A DNA stretch of 64,000 nt from Levilinea saccharolytica (GTDB taxonomy: Bacteria > Chloroflexota > Anaerolineae > Anaerolineales > Anaerolineaceae). The notes below the pieces were generated by a model. It was not told the DNA's origin. It saw nothing but the letters and a program-made list of their open reading frames with translations, and did not search any database. The DNA lies in assembly GCF_001306035.1 (NCBI RefSeq), contig NZ_LGCM01000019.1:62001-126000 (forward strand). Reading direction: 5' to 3'. Within the stretch, counting starts at the first letter, position 1, and the number at the start of each line of letters is the position of its first letter. Made by a program: the position numbers and the translations under genes. Of this stretch, positions 1-7,529 are shown piece after piece.

Positions 1-1
1 G

Positions 2-811
2 ATCCAGCATGTGGAAGAGGTCAACGCCCGCCTGACCCAGCTTTACCACGCCCAGCCGCTGGACGCGCAGGCCGTGGCTGCCGAATATCTGGGCTATGCC
101 GACCAGCTGCGCGACCATATCTGCGATGTGGGCGCTGTGGTGGAAAGCGCCCTGCACGACGGGCTGCGGGTGCTGGCCGAAGGCGCCCAGGGGTCGCTGC
201 TCGACCTGGACTGGGGCACCTACCCCTTCGTCACCAGCTCCACCACCACCGCGCTGGCGGCCATGCCCGGACTGGGCATCGGCATCACCCCCGTGGAGCG
301 CGTCATCGGCGTGACCAAGGCTTTCCAGACCCGTGTGGGGTCGGGGCCTTTCCCCACCGAGCTGACGGATGCTACCGCCGAGGCCCTGCGCGGCACCGGC
401 GCCCAACCCTGGGACGAATTTGGCACCACCACGGGCCGCCCGCGCCGCGTGGGCTGGCTGGATGGGGTGCTGCTGCGCTACACGGTGCGCATTAACGGCG
501 CCACCGAATTGGTGCTCACCAAGCTGGATGTGCTCTCCGGCCTGCCTGAACTGAAACTGTGCGTGGGTTACCGCGCCCACGGCCAAACCTACGAAAACCT
601 GCCCATGGGGCTGGCGGATCTGGAGGCCTTTGAACCCGTGTACGAGACCCTGCCGGGCTGGAAGGAAGACCTCACCGCGGCCCGCACCTGGTCGGATCTG
701 CCCCCGGCGGCCAAGCTGTATATCCGCCGTATAGAGGAAATTTCCGGCGTGATGGTGCGTCAGGTTTCGGTGGGGCCAGAGCGCGATCAGGTCGTGGATT
801 TATCCCAGTGA
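2..811 (+). CDS. purA: Adenylosuccinate synthetase, 3' part (5' end outside window)
   Basis: C-terminal about 270 residues of adenylosuccinate synthetase, which joins IMP and aspartate using GTP in the first committed step of AMP synthesis. The frame is open to the left edge. Visible family blocks are LAEGAQGSLLDLDWGTYPFV near the start, the SSTTTALAAMPGLG stretch, GVTKAFQTRVGSGPFPTEL, the substrate loop GTTTGRPRRVGWLD and the NGATELVLTKLDVLSG block. Full-length enzymes have about 430 residues, so roughly 160 N-terminal residues with the GTP-binding P-loop lie outside. An internal GTG at 11 is not the true start. The stop overlaps the next gene by 4 bases (GTGA). Confidence 0.96.
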   Translation: MQHVEEVNARLTQLYHAQPLDAQAVAAEYLGYADQLRDHICDVGAVVESALHDGLRVLAEGAQGSLLDLDWGTYPFVTSSTTTALAAMPGLGIGITPVERVIGVTKAFQTRVGSGPFPTELTDATAEALRGTGAQPWDEFGTTTGRPRRVGWLDGVLLRYTVRINGATELVLTKLDVLSGLPELKLCVGYRAHGQTYENLPMGLADLEAFEPVYETLPGWKEDLTAARTWSDLPPAAKLYIRRIEEISGVMVRQVSVGPERDQVVDLSQ

Positions 812-1641
812 AAACGCGTTTGTGGTTCCGCGGGGTGGTGGTGATGGGCCTGGGGCTGTTGGCGGCCTGCAGTTTGACGCCGCAGCCGCCCGAGCCGCTG
901 CCCACCCTGACCCCGCAGCCCAGTCTGACGGCCTCTCCCACGGTGGTGTGGTTCCCGCCCACGGATACGCCCACGCCCATCCCCACGCAGGAGGTGATGC
1001 CCACCCCCGATCAACGCCCCGGGCTGGGAGAGGTGCTGGCGACCGACACCTTCACCGCGCCCAGCGGCTGGCAAACCCGCGCCACCACCCTGGGCAGCAT
1101 CGCCTACGGCAAAGAAGAGCTGACCCTAGCCATCCCTGGTCCCAAAACCAGCCTGATCAGCATGCGCGAGGATTTGAGCTACGAGAATTTTTATCTGGAG
1201 CTGACCGCCAGCGCCAATTTGTGCCGCGGGGCCGACGCCTACGGGCTGCTGGTGCGGGCTTCGGGGCCGTTCAACGGCTACCGCCTGCTGGCCTCGTGCG
1301 ACGGGCAGCTGCGCATGGAGCGCATCCGCAACGGTCAGGCCGTGCCTTTGCAGGATTGGACCCCCTCCGGCCAGGTGCCTCCGGGCGCCCCGGGCAGTGT
1401 CCGCCTGGGAATTTGGGCCTATAATACAGAAATACGGGTGTTTGCCAACGATGTGTACCAGTTCAGCGTCAGCGACCCGGTCTGGCGCGGCGGCACCCTG
1501 GGCGTGTACGCGCGCACCGCGGCGGATTCGCCCGTTTCGGTTAATTTCACACAGTTGGAGGTGCGCAGTCTGACGGTTCAGCCCACCCTTCCCCCACCCA
1601 CCCCTACCCCCACGGAGCGGCCCAAGCAAAAGGGCAGTTGA
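808..1641 (+). CDS. Lipoprotein with Thr/Pro-rich linker and LamG-like beta domain
   Basis: Predicted exported lipoprotein of 277 residues. The N-terminus has a hydrophobic signal ending in the lipobox LAAC (Cys about 21), followed by a Pro/Thr-rich linker to about residue 72. The rest looks like a beta-sandwich of the laminin-G/concanavalin class (DTFTAPSGWQ opening, YGLLVRASGPFNGYR, GTLGVYARTA), and a short TPTPTE tail closes it. Such domains usually bind sugars or cover surfaces, but no ligand can be read here. It starts with GTG inside the purA stop (4-base overlap), so it is probably translationally coupled to purA. The domain assignment is by pattern and only moderately sure. Confidence 0.8.
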   Translation: MKTRLWFRGVVVMGLGLLAACSLTPQPPEPLPTLTPQPSLTASPTVVWFPPTDTPTPIPTQEVMPTPDQRPGLGEVLATDTFTAPSGWQTRATTLGSIAYGKEELTLAIPGPKTSLISMREDLSYENFYLELTASANLCRGADAYGLLVRASGPFNGYRLLASCDGQLRMERIRNGQAVPLQDWTPSGQVPPGAPGSVRLGIWAYNTEIRVFANDVYQFSVSDPVWRGGTLGVYARTAADSPVSVNFTQLEVRSLTVQPTLPPPTPTPTERPKQKGS

Positions 1642-1715
1642 AAAAAAGACTATACCTTCCGTGAGAAGACGATTGGATCCGAACCTAACTTGATCAGCGA
1701 AAGGAAACCCAAACC

Positions 1716-2150
1716 ATGGCTTTTCAAACCGTTATTCTTGTTGGAAATTTAGGGCGCGACCCTGAGATGCGTTATACCCCCAGCGGCGAACCGGTGACCA
1801 GCTTTTCTGTGGCGACCAGCCGCGAATACACGGGCAAAGAAGGCAAGGTCAAAGAGACCACCTGGTTCCGCATTTCGGTGTGGGGCAAGATGGCCGAAGT
1901 GTGCAACAATTACCTGCGCAAGGGCAGCAAGGTGCTGGTGGAAGGCCGCCTGACCCCTGACCCCGCCACGGGCGCCCCGCGCATTTGGACCGGCAAAGAC
2001 GGCCGCCAGGGCACCTCTTATGAAGTTACCGCTTCAACGGTGCGCTTCCTCTCCTCGCGCACGGAAAGCGCCGAAGGCGGTGGTTCCTATGCGGGCGGCG
2101 GAGAAGATGCGGGCGATATGATGGTGGGTGAAGATGACATCCCCTTCTAA
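1716..2150 (+). CDS. ssb: Single-stranded DNA-binding protein
   Basis: Protein of 144 residues that coats single-stranded DNA in replication, recombination and repair. The OB-fold spans about residues 1-110 with the usual opening (MAFQTVILVGNLGRDPEMRYTPSG) and the TTWFRISVWGKMAE and GSKVLVEGRL blocks. A short Gly-rich linker follows, and the acidic tail ends in DDIPF, the tip that recruits partner proteins. An AAAGGA element lies about 11 bases before the ATG. It heads a five-gene run (DUF3467, translin-like protein, two Cas4-like halves) in which every downstream junction overlaps, so these genes are probably co-expressed. Confidence 0.97.
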   Translation: MAFQTVILVGNLGRDPEMRYTPSGEPVTSFSVATSREYTGKEGKVKETTWFRISVWGKMAEVCNNYLRKGSKVLVEGRLTPDPATGAPRIWTGKDGRQGTSYEVTASTVRFLSSRTESAEGGGSYAGGGEDAGDMMVGEDDIPF

Positions 2151-2484
2151 TCCGGCCCCCGATCCGGCGGAGCCTCCGCAGATGATGCGTCTGTCGCCGG
2201 ATTTACAGCCTGAATATGTCAACCTGGTGCGCATCACGCATTCCCCCGCGGAACTGGTGCTGGATTTTGCGCGCATGCTGCCTGGGATCGGTGTGCCGCC
2301 GGTGGCCGCGCGTCTGTTGATGTCGCCCACCGGCGCCAAGCTCTTTTTGCGTGCGTTGGCCGAAAATCTGGCGCGCTATGAGGCGGCTTTCGGCCCCATT
2401 CATCTGCCGGGGGAAAAATCCCTGGCGGGTGATTTGTTTGGCTCCATTCACCCGCCGCAGCCCCCCGAGGGAGACAAACCATGA
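2134..2484 (+). CDS. DUF3467 family protein
   Basis: Small protein of about 116 residues matching the DUF3467 pattern: PEYVNLVRITHSPAELVLDFARMLPG near the N-terminus, then a helical segment PVAARLLMSPTGAKLFLRALAENLARYE. The family has no established biochemical function. The first ATG (2134) overlaps the end of ssb by 17 bases; a GTG at 2128 would add two residues. Its stop overlaps the translin-like gene by 4 bases (ATGA). Position directly behind ssb suggests, but does not show, a nucleic-acid-related role. Confidence 0.85.
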   Translation: MTSPSNPAPDPAEPPQMMRLSPDLQPEYVNLVRITHSPAELVLDFARMLPGIGVPPVAARLLMSPTGAKLFLRALAENLARYEAAFGPIHLPGEKSLAGDLFGSIHPPQPPEGDKP

Positions 2485-3137
2485 GCGGTTTTGATGAAAT
2501 GCAGCGTTTGAGTGAGATCACCGAGCGCGCCCACCAGGATTTTGAGGCCCGCAGCCGGGCGCGGGATGAGGCTTTGACCAACGCCCGCCAGCTCACCCGC
2601 CACGCCGCCAACACCATCCGCGCCATTCACCGCGATGAGAGCGATCTGGCCGAGGAACTGCTGTCGCAGGCGCGCGCTCTGGTGGAAACCATGAAGCGCA
2701 GTCTGGAGCCTTTTCCCAGCCTGTACTACGCGGGCTACACCCAGGACGCCATCAAAGAATTTGTGGAGGCCAGCATCACCTGCGCCCTCATTCGCCAACA
2801 GGCCCTGCCCGCGCCCGAAGAGCTGGGGGTGGAGGTGGCCACCTATTACAACGGCCTGGCCGAGGTGCCGGGGGAACTGCGCCGGCGCTGCATGGACATT
2901 CTGCGCCAGGGCTATTCCGAACAGGCGGAACGGCTGCTGTACTGCATGGATGAGATCTACACCGTGCTGGTGACGCTGGATTACGCGGACGCCATCACCA
3001 ACGGGCTGCGCCGCCAGACGGATTTGGTGCGCGGCATTGTGGAGCGCACCCGCGCCGATCTGACCGTCAGCCTGCGCCAGGATTTGCTCAAGCGCTCTCT
3101 GGATGCCGTGCTGGAACGCCTGTCGGGCGAGGGTTAA
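2481..3137 (+). CDS. Translin/TRAX-family protein
   Basis: All-helical protein of 218 residues that fits the translin family, known from eukaryotic C3PO RNase complexes and archaeal homologues and uncommon in bacteria. Recognisable blocks are IKEFVEASITCALI (92-105), TYYNGLAEVPGELRR (121-135) and the long C-terminal helices around LDYADAITNGLRRQTDLVRG (166-185). Acidic residues E93, E96, E128 and E132 appear to line up with the metal-binding carboxylates of catalytic TRAX; this alignment was made by eye. The likely role is an RNA- or ssDNA-binding protein or RNase. ATGA overlap with the gene before and a 1-base TAATG overlap with the Cas4-like half after it indicate coupled translation. Confidence 0.85.
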   Translation: MSGFDEMQRLSEITERAHQDFEARSRARDEALTNARQLTRHAANTIRAIHRDESDLAEELLSQARALVETMKRSLEPFPSLYYAGYTQDAIKEFVEASITCALIRQQALPAPEELGVEVATYYNGLAEVPGELRRRCMDILRQGYSEQAERLLYCMDEIYTVLVTLDYADAITNGLRRQTDLVRGIVERTRADLTVSLRQDLLKRSLDAVLERLSGEG

Positions 3138-3376
3138 TGCGCACGCTGCGCGCTTCGGAATTGGGTTCGTTTTTATACTGCCGCCGCGCCTGGTGGTACC
3201 AACTGCAGGGCATTCGCTCGCAAAACCAGGCCGAACTGCAGGGCGGTACGGCTTTTCACCATGAACACGGACGCAAGGTCTTACAGGCGCAGATGCTGCG
3301 CCTGGGGGCCTGGGCGGCTTTGCTGCTGGCGCTAGTGCTGGCGGCGGTGGGGCTGACGCTTCTGGTGCTGCGGTGA
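3137..3376 (+). CDS. Cas4-like nuclease, N-terminal half with C-terminal membrane helix
   Basis: A 79-residue protein that looks like the start of a Cas4/RecB-type (DUF83) nuclease. It has the RASELGSFLYCRRAWWYQLQG motif whose Cys15 would be the first of four Fe-S cysteines, and the TAFHHEHGRKV segment supplying the RecB motif I histidine (H41/H42/H44). Instead of continuing into the nuclease core it ends in a membrane helix (about 57-78). The remaining motifs are in the next gene, which begins within this stop codon (GTGA, 4-base overlap) and opens with another membrane helix. It could be a true two-chain enzyme or a frameshifted single gene; the clean overlap and matching helices favour the former. 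Confidence 0.75.
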   Translation: MRTLRASELGSFLYCRRAWWYQLQGIRSQNQAELQGGTAFHHEHGRKVLQAQMLRLGAWAALLLALVLAAVGLTLLVLR

Positions 3377-3903
3377 GCGCGGGCGTGATTGGGGTGTTCG
3401 TTCTGGCGGCGGCGCTGCTGGCGGCGGCCGTGGTGTTCTTCATCCAGGCCGCCCGCCGCCAACGCCAAACCGGTCTGCCGGTGGGCAAGGTGGTCTATTC
3501 CGATACGGGTCTGTGGCGCGAGGTGGAAAAGCCCCTGTTCGATTCGCTGCTGGGCCTGACGGGCCGCCCCGATTACGTGGTGGACGAAAACGGCCGCCTG
3601 ACGCCGGTGGAGGTCAAAAGCAGCTGGGCGCCGCCGGTTCCCTACGACAGCCACCTCTACCAACTGGCGGCCTACTGCCTGCTGGTGGAAAAAAAGACCG
3701 GGGTGCGGCCCGCCCACGGGTTTTTGCACTACCGCAACCGCACCCTGTCCATTCCCTACACTGAGGATTTGGAAACCCGCCTGCTGGATCTGCTGGCGGA
3801 GATGCGCCTGGCCGAACGGCGCGGCGCGGCGGAGCGTTCGCACGAAGACCCGGCCCGCTGCGCGCGCTGCGGCTACCGCTCCATCTGCGATCAGCGCCTG
3901 TAA
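3373..3903 (+). CDS. Cas4-like PD-(D/E)XK nuclease, C-terminal half with N-terminal membrane helix
   Basis: A 176-residue protein starting with a membrane helix (about 4-25), then the catalytic part of a Cas4/RecB-like nuclease: GRPDYVV (D67), PVEVKSS (E80, K82), the HLYQLAAYCLL motif (Q97, Y101) and three C-terminal cysteines C163, C166 and C172. With Cys15 of the preceding half these would complete a 4Cys cluster site. GTG start overlapping the previous stop. Known Cas4 proteins are soluble DNA exonucleases used in CRISPR adaptation; no cas gene or CRISPR array is nearby, so a housekeeping or defence role at the membrane is an inference. Confidence 0.82.
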   Translation: MSAGVIGVFVLAAALLAAAVVFFIQAARRQRQTGLPVGKVVYSDTGLWREVEKPLFDSLLGLTGRPDYVVDENGRLTPVEVKSSWAPPVPYDSHLYQLAAYCLLVEKKTGVRPAHGFLHYRNRTLSIPYTEDLETRLLDLLAEMRLAERRGAAERSHEDPARCARCGYRSICDQRL

Positions 3904-3938
3904 GGACATGTTTCGATGGTTTTCAAGAGGGGGTAAGC

Positions 3939-3967
3939 TTGACGGTCTTTGTTGGGCATGTCATAAT
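3939..3967 (+). promoter_or_regulatory. Sigma-70-type promoter for the SAM hydrolase/ECF operon
   Basis: TTGACG (3939-3944), 17-base spacer, CATAAT (3962-3967). The predicted transcript start is near 3974, about 33 bases before the ATG at 4007. The only intergenic gap between the Cas4-like gene and the downstream operon is here. Confidence 0.65.
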
Positions 3968-4006
3968 AGATCCATATTGGTAAATTCCAAGCACTTCTGA
4001 GGTTTC

Positions 4007-4813
4007 ATGAGCATCTTGACCCTGCTGACCGACTTTGGTCTGCAGGACGGCTATGTGGGCATCATGAAGGGCGTCATCCTGCGGATTGCCCCGCAGACCA
4101 CCCTGGTGGATATCACCCACGAAGTCCGTCCGCAGCAGATATTGGAAGGCGCCCTGACCCTGGAACGCAGCGTGCCCTATTTCCCCGCGGGGAGCGTGCA
4201 CGTGGCGGTGGTGGACCCCGGCGTGGGCACCTCTCGCCGTCCCATCGCCGCGCAGCTGGGGGATCAAACCCTGGTCGGGCCGGATAACGGCCTGTTCACG
4301 CTCTTGATCCAGGCCGCAGAACGCGGCCAACGCCCTGTGAAAATCGTCCATCTCAACCGCCCGCGCTTTTGGCTGGCAGAGCCGAGCAATGTGTTCCACG
4401 GACGCGATATCTTTGCGCCGGTGGGGGCGCATTTGGCCCGCGGCGTTCCGCTGGAAGAGCTGGGCACCCCCATTCAAGACCCTCTGCGCCTGGAACTGCC
4501 CCTGCCCCAGCCCATTGACGGCGGCTGGCGGGCGCAGATCATCCATATTGACCGCTTCGGCAACCTGGCGGTCAATTTGCGCACCCGCCACCTGGCGGGG
4601 ATGAGCAGCGTGCAGGTGCGCGTGGCTCGCCACACCATCCCGCGCCTTTCGCGCGCCTTTGGCGACGGCAAACCCGGGGAACTGGTGGCCTTGATGGACA
4701 GCTCCGGGTATCTGAGCGTGTGTCAGGTGAACGGCAGCGCCGCCGAGTATTTAAACGCGGTGGTTGGCGACTCTTTGGAAGTGATCGTAACCCGCAGCAG
4801 CACCGCGGGTTAA
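4007..4813 (+). CDS. S-adenosyl-L-methionine hydrolase (DUF62 family)
   Basis: Protein of 268 residues of the SAM hydroxide adenosyltransferase (DUF62) family, related to fluorinase and chlorinase. It splits SAM into adenosine and methionine. Typical blocks are LLTDFGLQDGYVGIMKG at the N-terminus, VHVAVVDPGVGTSRR (Asp and Arg of the conserved triad, about 70-78), GPDNGLF, and VFHGRDIFAPVGAHLA (His of the triad, about 130). A C-terminal beta-barrel half begins near IDRFGNLAVNL. It leads a four-gene operon with a complete ECF transporter, so the imported substrate may be linked to adenosine, methionine or SAM; the specificity is not visible. Confidence 0.92.
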   Translation: MSILTLLTDFGLQDGYVGIMKGVILRIAPQTTLVDITHEVRPQQILEGALTLERSVPYFPAGSVHVAVVDPGVGTSRRPIAAQLGDQTLVGPDNGLFTLLIQAAERGQRPVKIVHLNRPRFWLAEPSNVFHGRDIFAPVGAHLARGVPLEELGTPIQDPLRLELPLPQPIDGGWRAQIIHIDRFGNLAVNLRTRHLAGMSSVQVRVARHTIPRLSRAFGDGKPGELVALMDSSGYLSVCQVNGSAAEYLNAVVGDSLEVIVTRSSTAG

Positions 4814-4819
4814 CTTGAA

Positions 4820-6481
4820 ATGGAGGAACGCACCCCGATTATGCCCAATGAACTCCCCCTGGTCGTTGAAGATCTTTCCTTTCGCTACCGCAGCCGTGAG
4901 GACTGGGCTATTCGCTCGATGTCTTTTTCGGTGCAGCCGGGTGAACTGCTGCTGATTGCCGGCAGCAGCGGATGCGGAAAAACCACTCTGGCCCGCGCAA
5001 TCAACGGTCTCATCCCGCGCAGTTATAAGGGCGAACTCTCCGGCCGTATCCTGCTCCACGGCCAGGAATACACCCGCGCGCCGCTTTCGCGCATTTCGCA
5101 GGTGGTGGGCACCGTGCTGCAGGACCCCGAACGCCAGATTTTGGGCACGCGTGTGCTCAATGAGGTGGCCTTTGGGTTGGAAAACCTGGGCCTATCTCGC
5201 CCTGAGATTGTTGCCGCGGCGGAAGACGCCCTGAAGCGGCTGGGCATTTTGGCCCTGCGCGACCGCGAGACCTTCTACCTTTCCGGCGGTGAAAAGCAAA
5301 AAGTGGCCCTGGCGGGGGTTTTGGCCATGAAGCCCTCCATTCTGCTCCTGGATGAACCCCTGGCCAGTCTGGATCCGGCCAGCGCTCGCGAAACCCTGGC
5401 CATTGTGCGTCAGCTGGCGGATGAGGGCATGACGGTGCTCATGGTGGAACACCGCGTGGAAGATGTGATCCACATGCACCCCGACCGGGTGATGTTCCTG
5501 AAAGACGGCGAAATTCGTTATCTCGGCCCGCTGAGCGGCATGACTGAGGCGGTGGACTATCATCACATCAAGCTGCCCGCGCCGATGGTGATGGAACGCG
5601 CTGCCGCCGACCCGCCCCCCGCGCCGGTGACGCCCCAGCCCGAACGCTTCCGCACGGCTGCCGAGCAGCCCTCGGCCCCGCTGGTGCGCTTTGAAAACGT
5701 GGGCTTTGGCTATGACGACGAAGTGCGCGTGCTGAAGGGCATCAATCTGGATATCCGCCGCGGCGACATCATCGCTGTCCTAGGCCCCAACGGCGCGGGC
5801 AAGACCACCCTGGTGAAGCACGCCATCGGCCTGCTCAAACCCAAGGTGGGGCGGGTGTTGGTGGACGGGCGCGACACCCACGAGCTGAGCGTGGCGCAGA
5901 TTGCCAATACCCTGGGGTATGTGTTCCAAAGCCCCAGCCACATGCTCTTTGCCCCTTCGGTTCAGGATGAGCTGGCCTTTGGTCCCACCAATATGCACCA
6001 TGCCCCTGAGCAGATTGAAGCCGAGGTGCGCGAGGCCCTGGAGATTGTCCATCTGACCGGCTACGAAAAGAACCCGCCCCTGGCGCTGTCTTTTGGCCAG
6101 CAAAAACGGGTCAGCATCGCCGCCATTTTGGCCATGCGTTCGCGCATTTTGGTGATGGATGAACCCACTGCCGGGCAGGATTATAAGAATTACATGGACT
6201 TCATGGATGCCATTGTGCAAATGCCCAGCTTTGAGGCCATTTTATTCATCACCCACGATATTGACATGGCGGTGATCTACGCCAACCGCGTGCTGCTGGT
6301 GAACCAGGGCACGGTGGTGCGGGATGGGCCGCCGCAGGAGGTTTTGGCGGATGCGGAGCTGCTGCGCGGTAACCGTCTGGTGCCGACGTCATTATTGGAA
6401 GAAAACCTCAAGCATTTCCCCCAAACTGGACGGCTGCTGCGTGCAGAAGCATTGGCGCACGCGCTGCGCCCCACCGTTTAA
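4820..6481 (+). CDS. ECF transporter ATPase, two ABC domains fused (EcfA/EcfA')
   Basis: Protein of 553 residues holding both nucleotide-binding domains of an energy-coupling-factor importer. Domain 1 has Walker A GSSGCGKTT (about 50-58), signature LSGGEKQKVALA and Walker B ILLLDEPLASLDP. Domain 2 has GPNGAGKTT (about 320), a variant signature LSFGQQKRVSIAA and ILVMDEPTAGQD. A Pro-rich linker (about 255-275) joins them. Most ECF systems use two separate proteins; fusions are known. The start is uncertain: ATG at 4820 lacks a good ribosome site, and an in-frame ATG at 4841 (MPNELPLVV) lies 14 bases behind GGAGG. It sits 6 bases after the SAM hydrolase. Confidence 0.93.
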   Translation: MEERTPIMPNELPLVVEDLSFRYRSREDWAIRSMSFSVQPGELLLIAGSSGCGKTTLARAINGLIPRSYKGELSGRILLHGQEYTRAPLSRISQVVGTVLQDPERQILGTRVLNEVAFGLENLGLSRPEIVAAAEDALKRLGILALRDRETFYLSGGEKQKVALAGVLAMKPSILLLDEPLASLDPASARETLAIVRQLADEGMTVLMVEHRVEDVIHMHPDRVMFLKDGEIRYLGPLSGMTEAVDYHHIKLPAPMVMERAAADPPPAPVTPQPERFRTAAEQPSAPLVRFENVGFGYDDEVRVLKGINLDIRRGDIIAVLGPNGAGKTTLVKHAIGLLKPKVGRVLVDGRDTHELSVAQIANTLGYVFQSPSHMLFAPSVQDELAFGPTNMHHAPEQIEAEVREALEIVHLTGYEKNPPLALSFGQQKRVSIAAILAMRSRILVMDEPTAGQDYKNYMDFMDAIVQMPSFEAILFITHDIDMAVIYANRVLLVNQGTVVRDGPPQEVLADAELLRGNRLVPTSLLEENLKHFPQTGRLLRAEALAHALRPTV

Positions 6482-6531
6482 CCCGCTGCATCCTGGCGGG
6501 CATCTGTTTTGTCGAACCGGAGGAGTTATAC

Positions 6532-7464
6532 ATGAATAAGAAGTTGATTTCGGTTGTCCTTTCGTTGGTGGCAGTGCTGGCCTTCTTCGCCGCTGTGGCG
6601 CTGATCGGTCCGCTGTTCAACGAGAGCCTCAAGCTGGACGAAACGGCCCTGCTGCGCTTCGTGTTTGTGGCCGTCGGCCTGCTGATCGCCTTTGTGGTGT
6701 ACTATGCCACCCGCGAACACCGCATGTGGGAAGTGGGAACCCGCGAAGTGGTCTATATGGCCATCGGTGCGGCGCTGTATGCCATCTTCTCCTATTTGTT
6801 CAACGGAACGGTCTTTGCGGTGCCTTCGGTTAGCCAGGTGGCGCTGCGCCCGGCGATCGCCATCCCCATGTTTTTCGGCTACGCCTTCGGCCCGGTGGTG
6901 GGTCTGTTCACCGGTGCGGTGGGCAACATGTTTGGCGATGCCCTGACCGGCTTTGGCCTGTCGCCGCAGTGGTCGGTGGGTAACGGCCTGGTGGGCATGA
7001 TCGCTGGTTTGGTGTGGCTGTTCTCCGACAAGAAGAAGAGCATCAACACCGTATTGATCGTTTCGGCTGTGCTGGCGGCGCTGGCCACCATTGTGTACTT
7101 CCTCAACCCCACGGTTGCCAACATGACCTTCTTCGATCCCGAAAACAACATCTTCGGCGATCAGACCATCTCCCTCTTTGCGGGCCTCTCGGCGGTCATC
7201 GGCTTTGTGCTGGTGCTGGTGGTGCGCTTTGCCTTCAACAAGAACATCAACATCGCCGCGGCGGTGACCTGGGCCATGCTGGGCAATTTTGTCGGCATCG
7301 GTTTTGCTGCCATTTCGGACATCTGGATCAACGGGTTCTCACCCGCAGTGGCCATTGTGGGTGAATTCCTGCCCTCGGCTGGCCCTAACATGCTCTTTGC
7401 GGCCATCCTGGTTCCGATCCTGGTGGTGGCGTACGAGGCAGTGCAGCGTCAATCCGGACGCTAA
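6532..7464 (+). CDS. ECF transporter substrate-binding (S) component
   Basis: Integral membrane protein of 310 residues with about 8-9 hydrophobic segments. It has features of ECF S components: VVYMAIGAALYAIFSYLF, then PAIAIPMFFGYAFGPVVGLFTGAVGNMFGDAL, a Gly-rich pair of helices typical of the family. It is longer than usual S components (180-220 residues) because of two extra N-terminal helices and an internal insertion. A strong ribosome site (GGAGGAG) precedes the ATG. Position between the ATPase and EcfT genes supports the assignment. The vitamin, nucleoside or other ligand cannot be read from sequence; the SAM hydrolase in the operon hints at a methionine/adenosine-related compound. Confidence 0.87.
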   Translation: MNKKLISVVLSLVAVLAFFAAVALIGPLFNESLKLDETALLRFVFVAVGLLIAFVVYYATREHRMWEVGTREVVYMAIGAALYAIFSYLFNGTVFAVPSVSQVALRPAIAIPMFFGYAFGPVVGLFTGAVGNMFGDALTGFGLSPQWSVGNGLVGMIAGLVWLFSDKKKSINTVLIVSAVLAALATIVYFLNPTVANMTFFDPENNIFGDQTISLFAGLSAVIGFVLVLVVRFAFNKNINIAAAVTWAMLGNFVGIGFAAISDIWINGFSPAVAIVGEFLPSAGPNMLFAAILVPILVVAYEAVQRQSGR

Positions 7465-7480
7465 TTGGATTGAACACCCA

Positions 7481-7511
7481 GGGCACGGCTGCTTTTCTGG
7501 CAGCCGTGCCC
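7481..7511 (+). other. Perfect 12-bp inverted repeat between S component and EcfT genes
   Basis: GGGCACGGCTGC (7481-7492), 7-base loop, GCAGCCGTGCCC (7500-7511). There is no T-run after it, so it is not a standard terminator. It may stabilise the upstream mRNA or tune the ratio of EcfT to the other subunits. A similar GGGCACGG-type hairpin lies at 8545-8571. Confidence 0.75.
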
Positions 7512-7529
7512 GCCAAGAAAGGCTGAACC

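Noticed and set aside
3137-3903. CRISPR-Cas adaptation locus
   Set aside because: Only Cas4-like halves are present; no cas1, cas2 or repeat-spacer array was found in the window.
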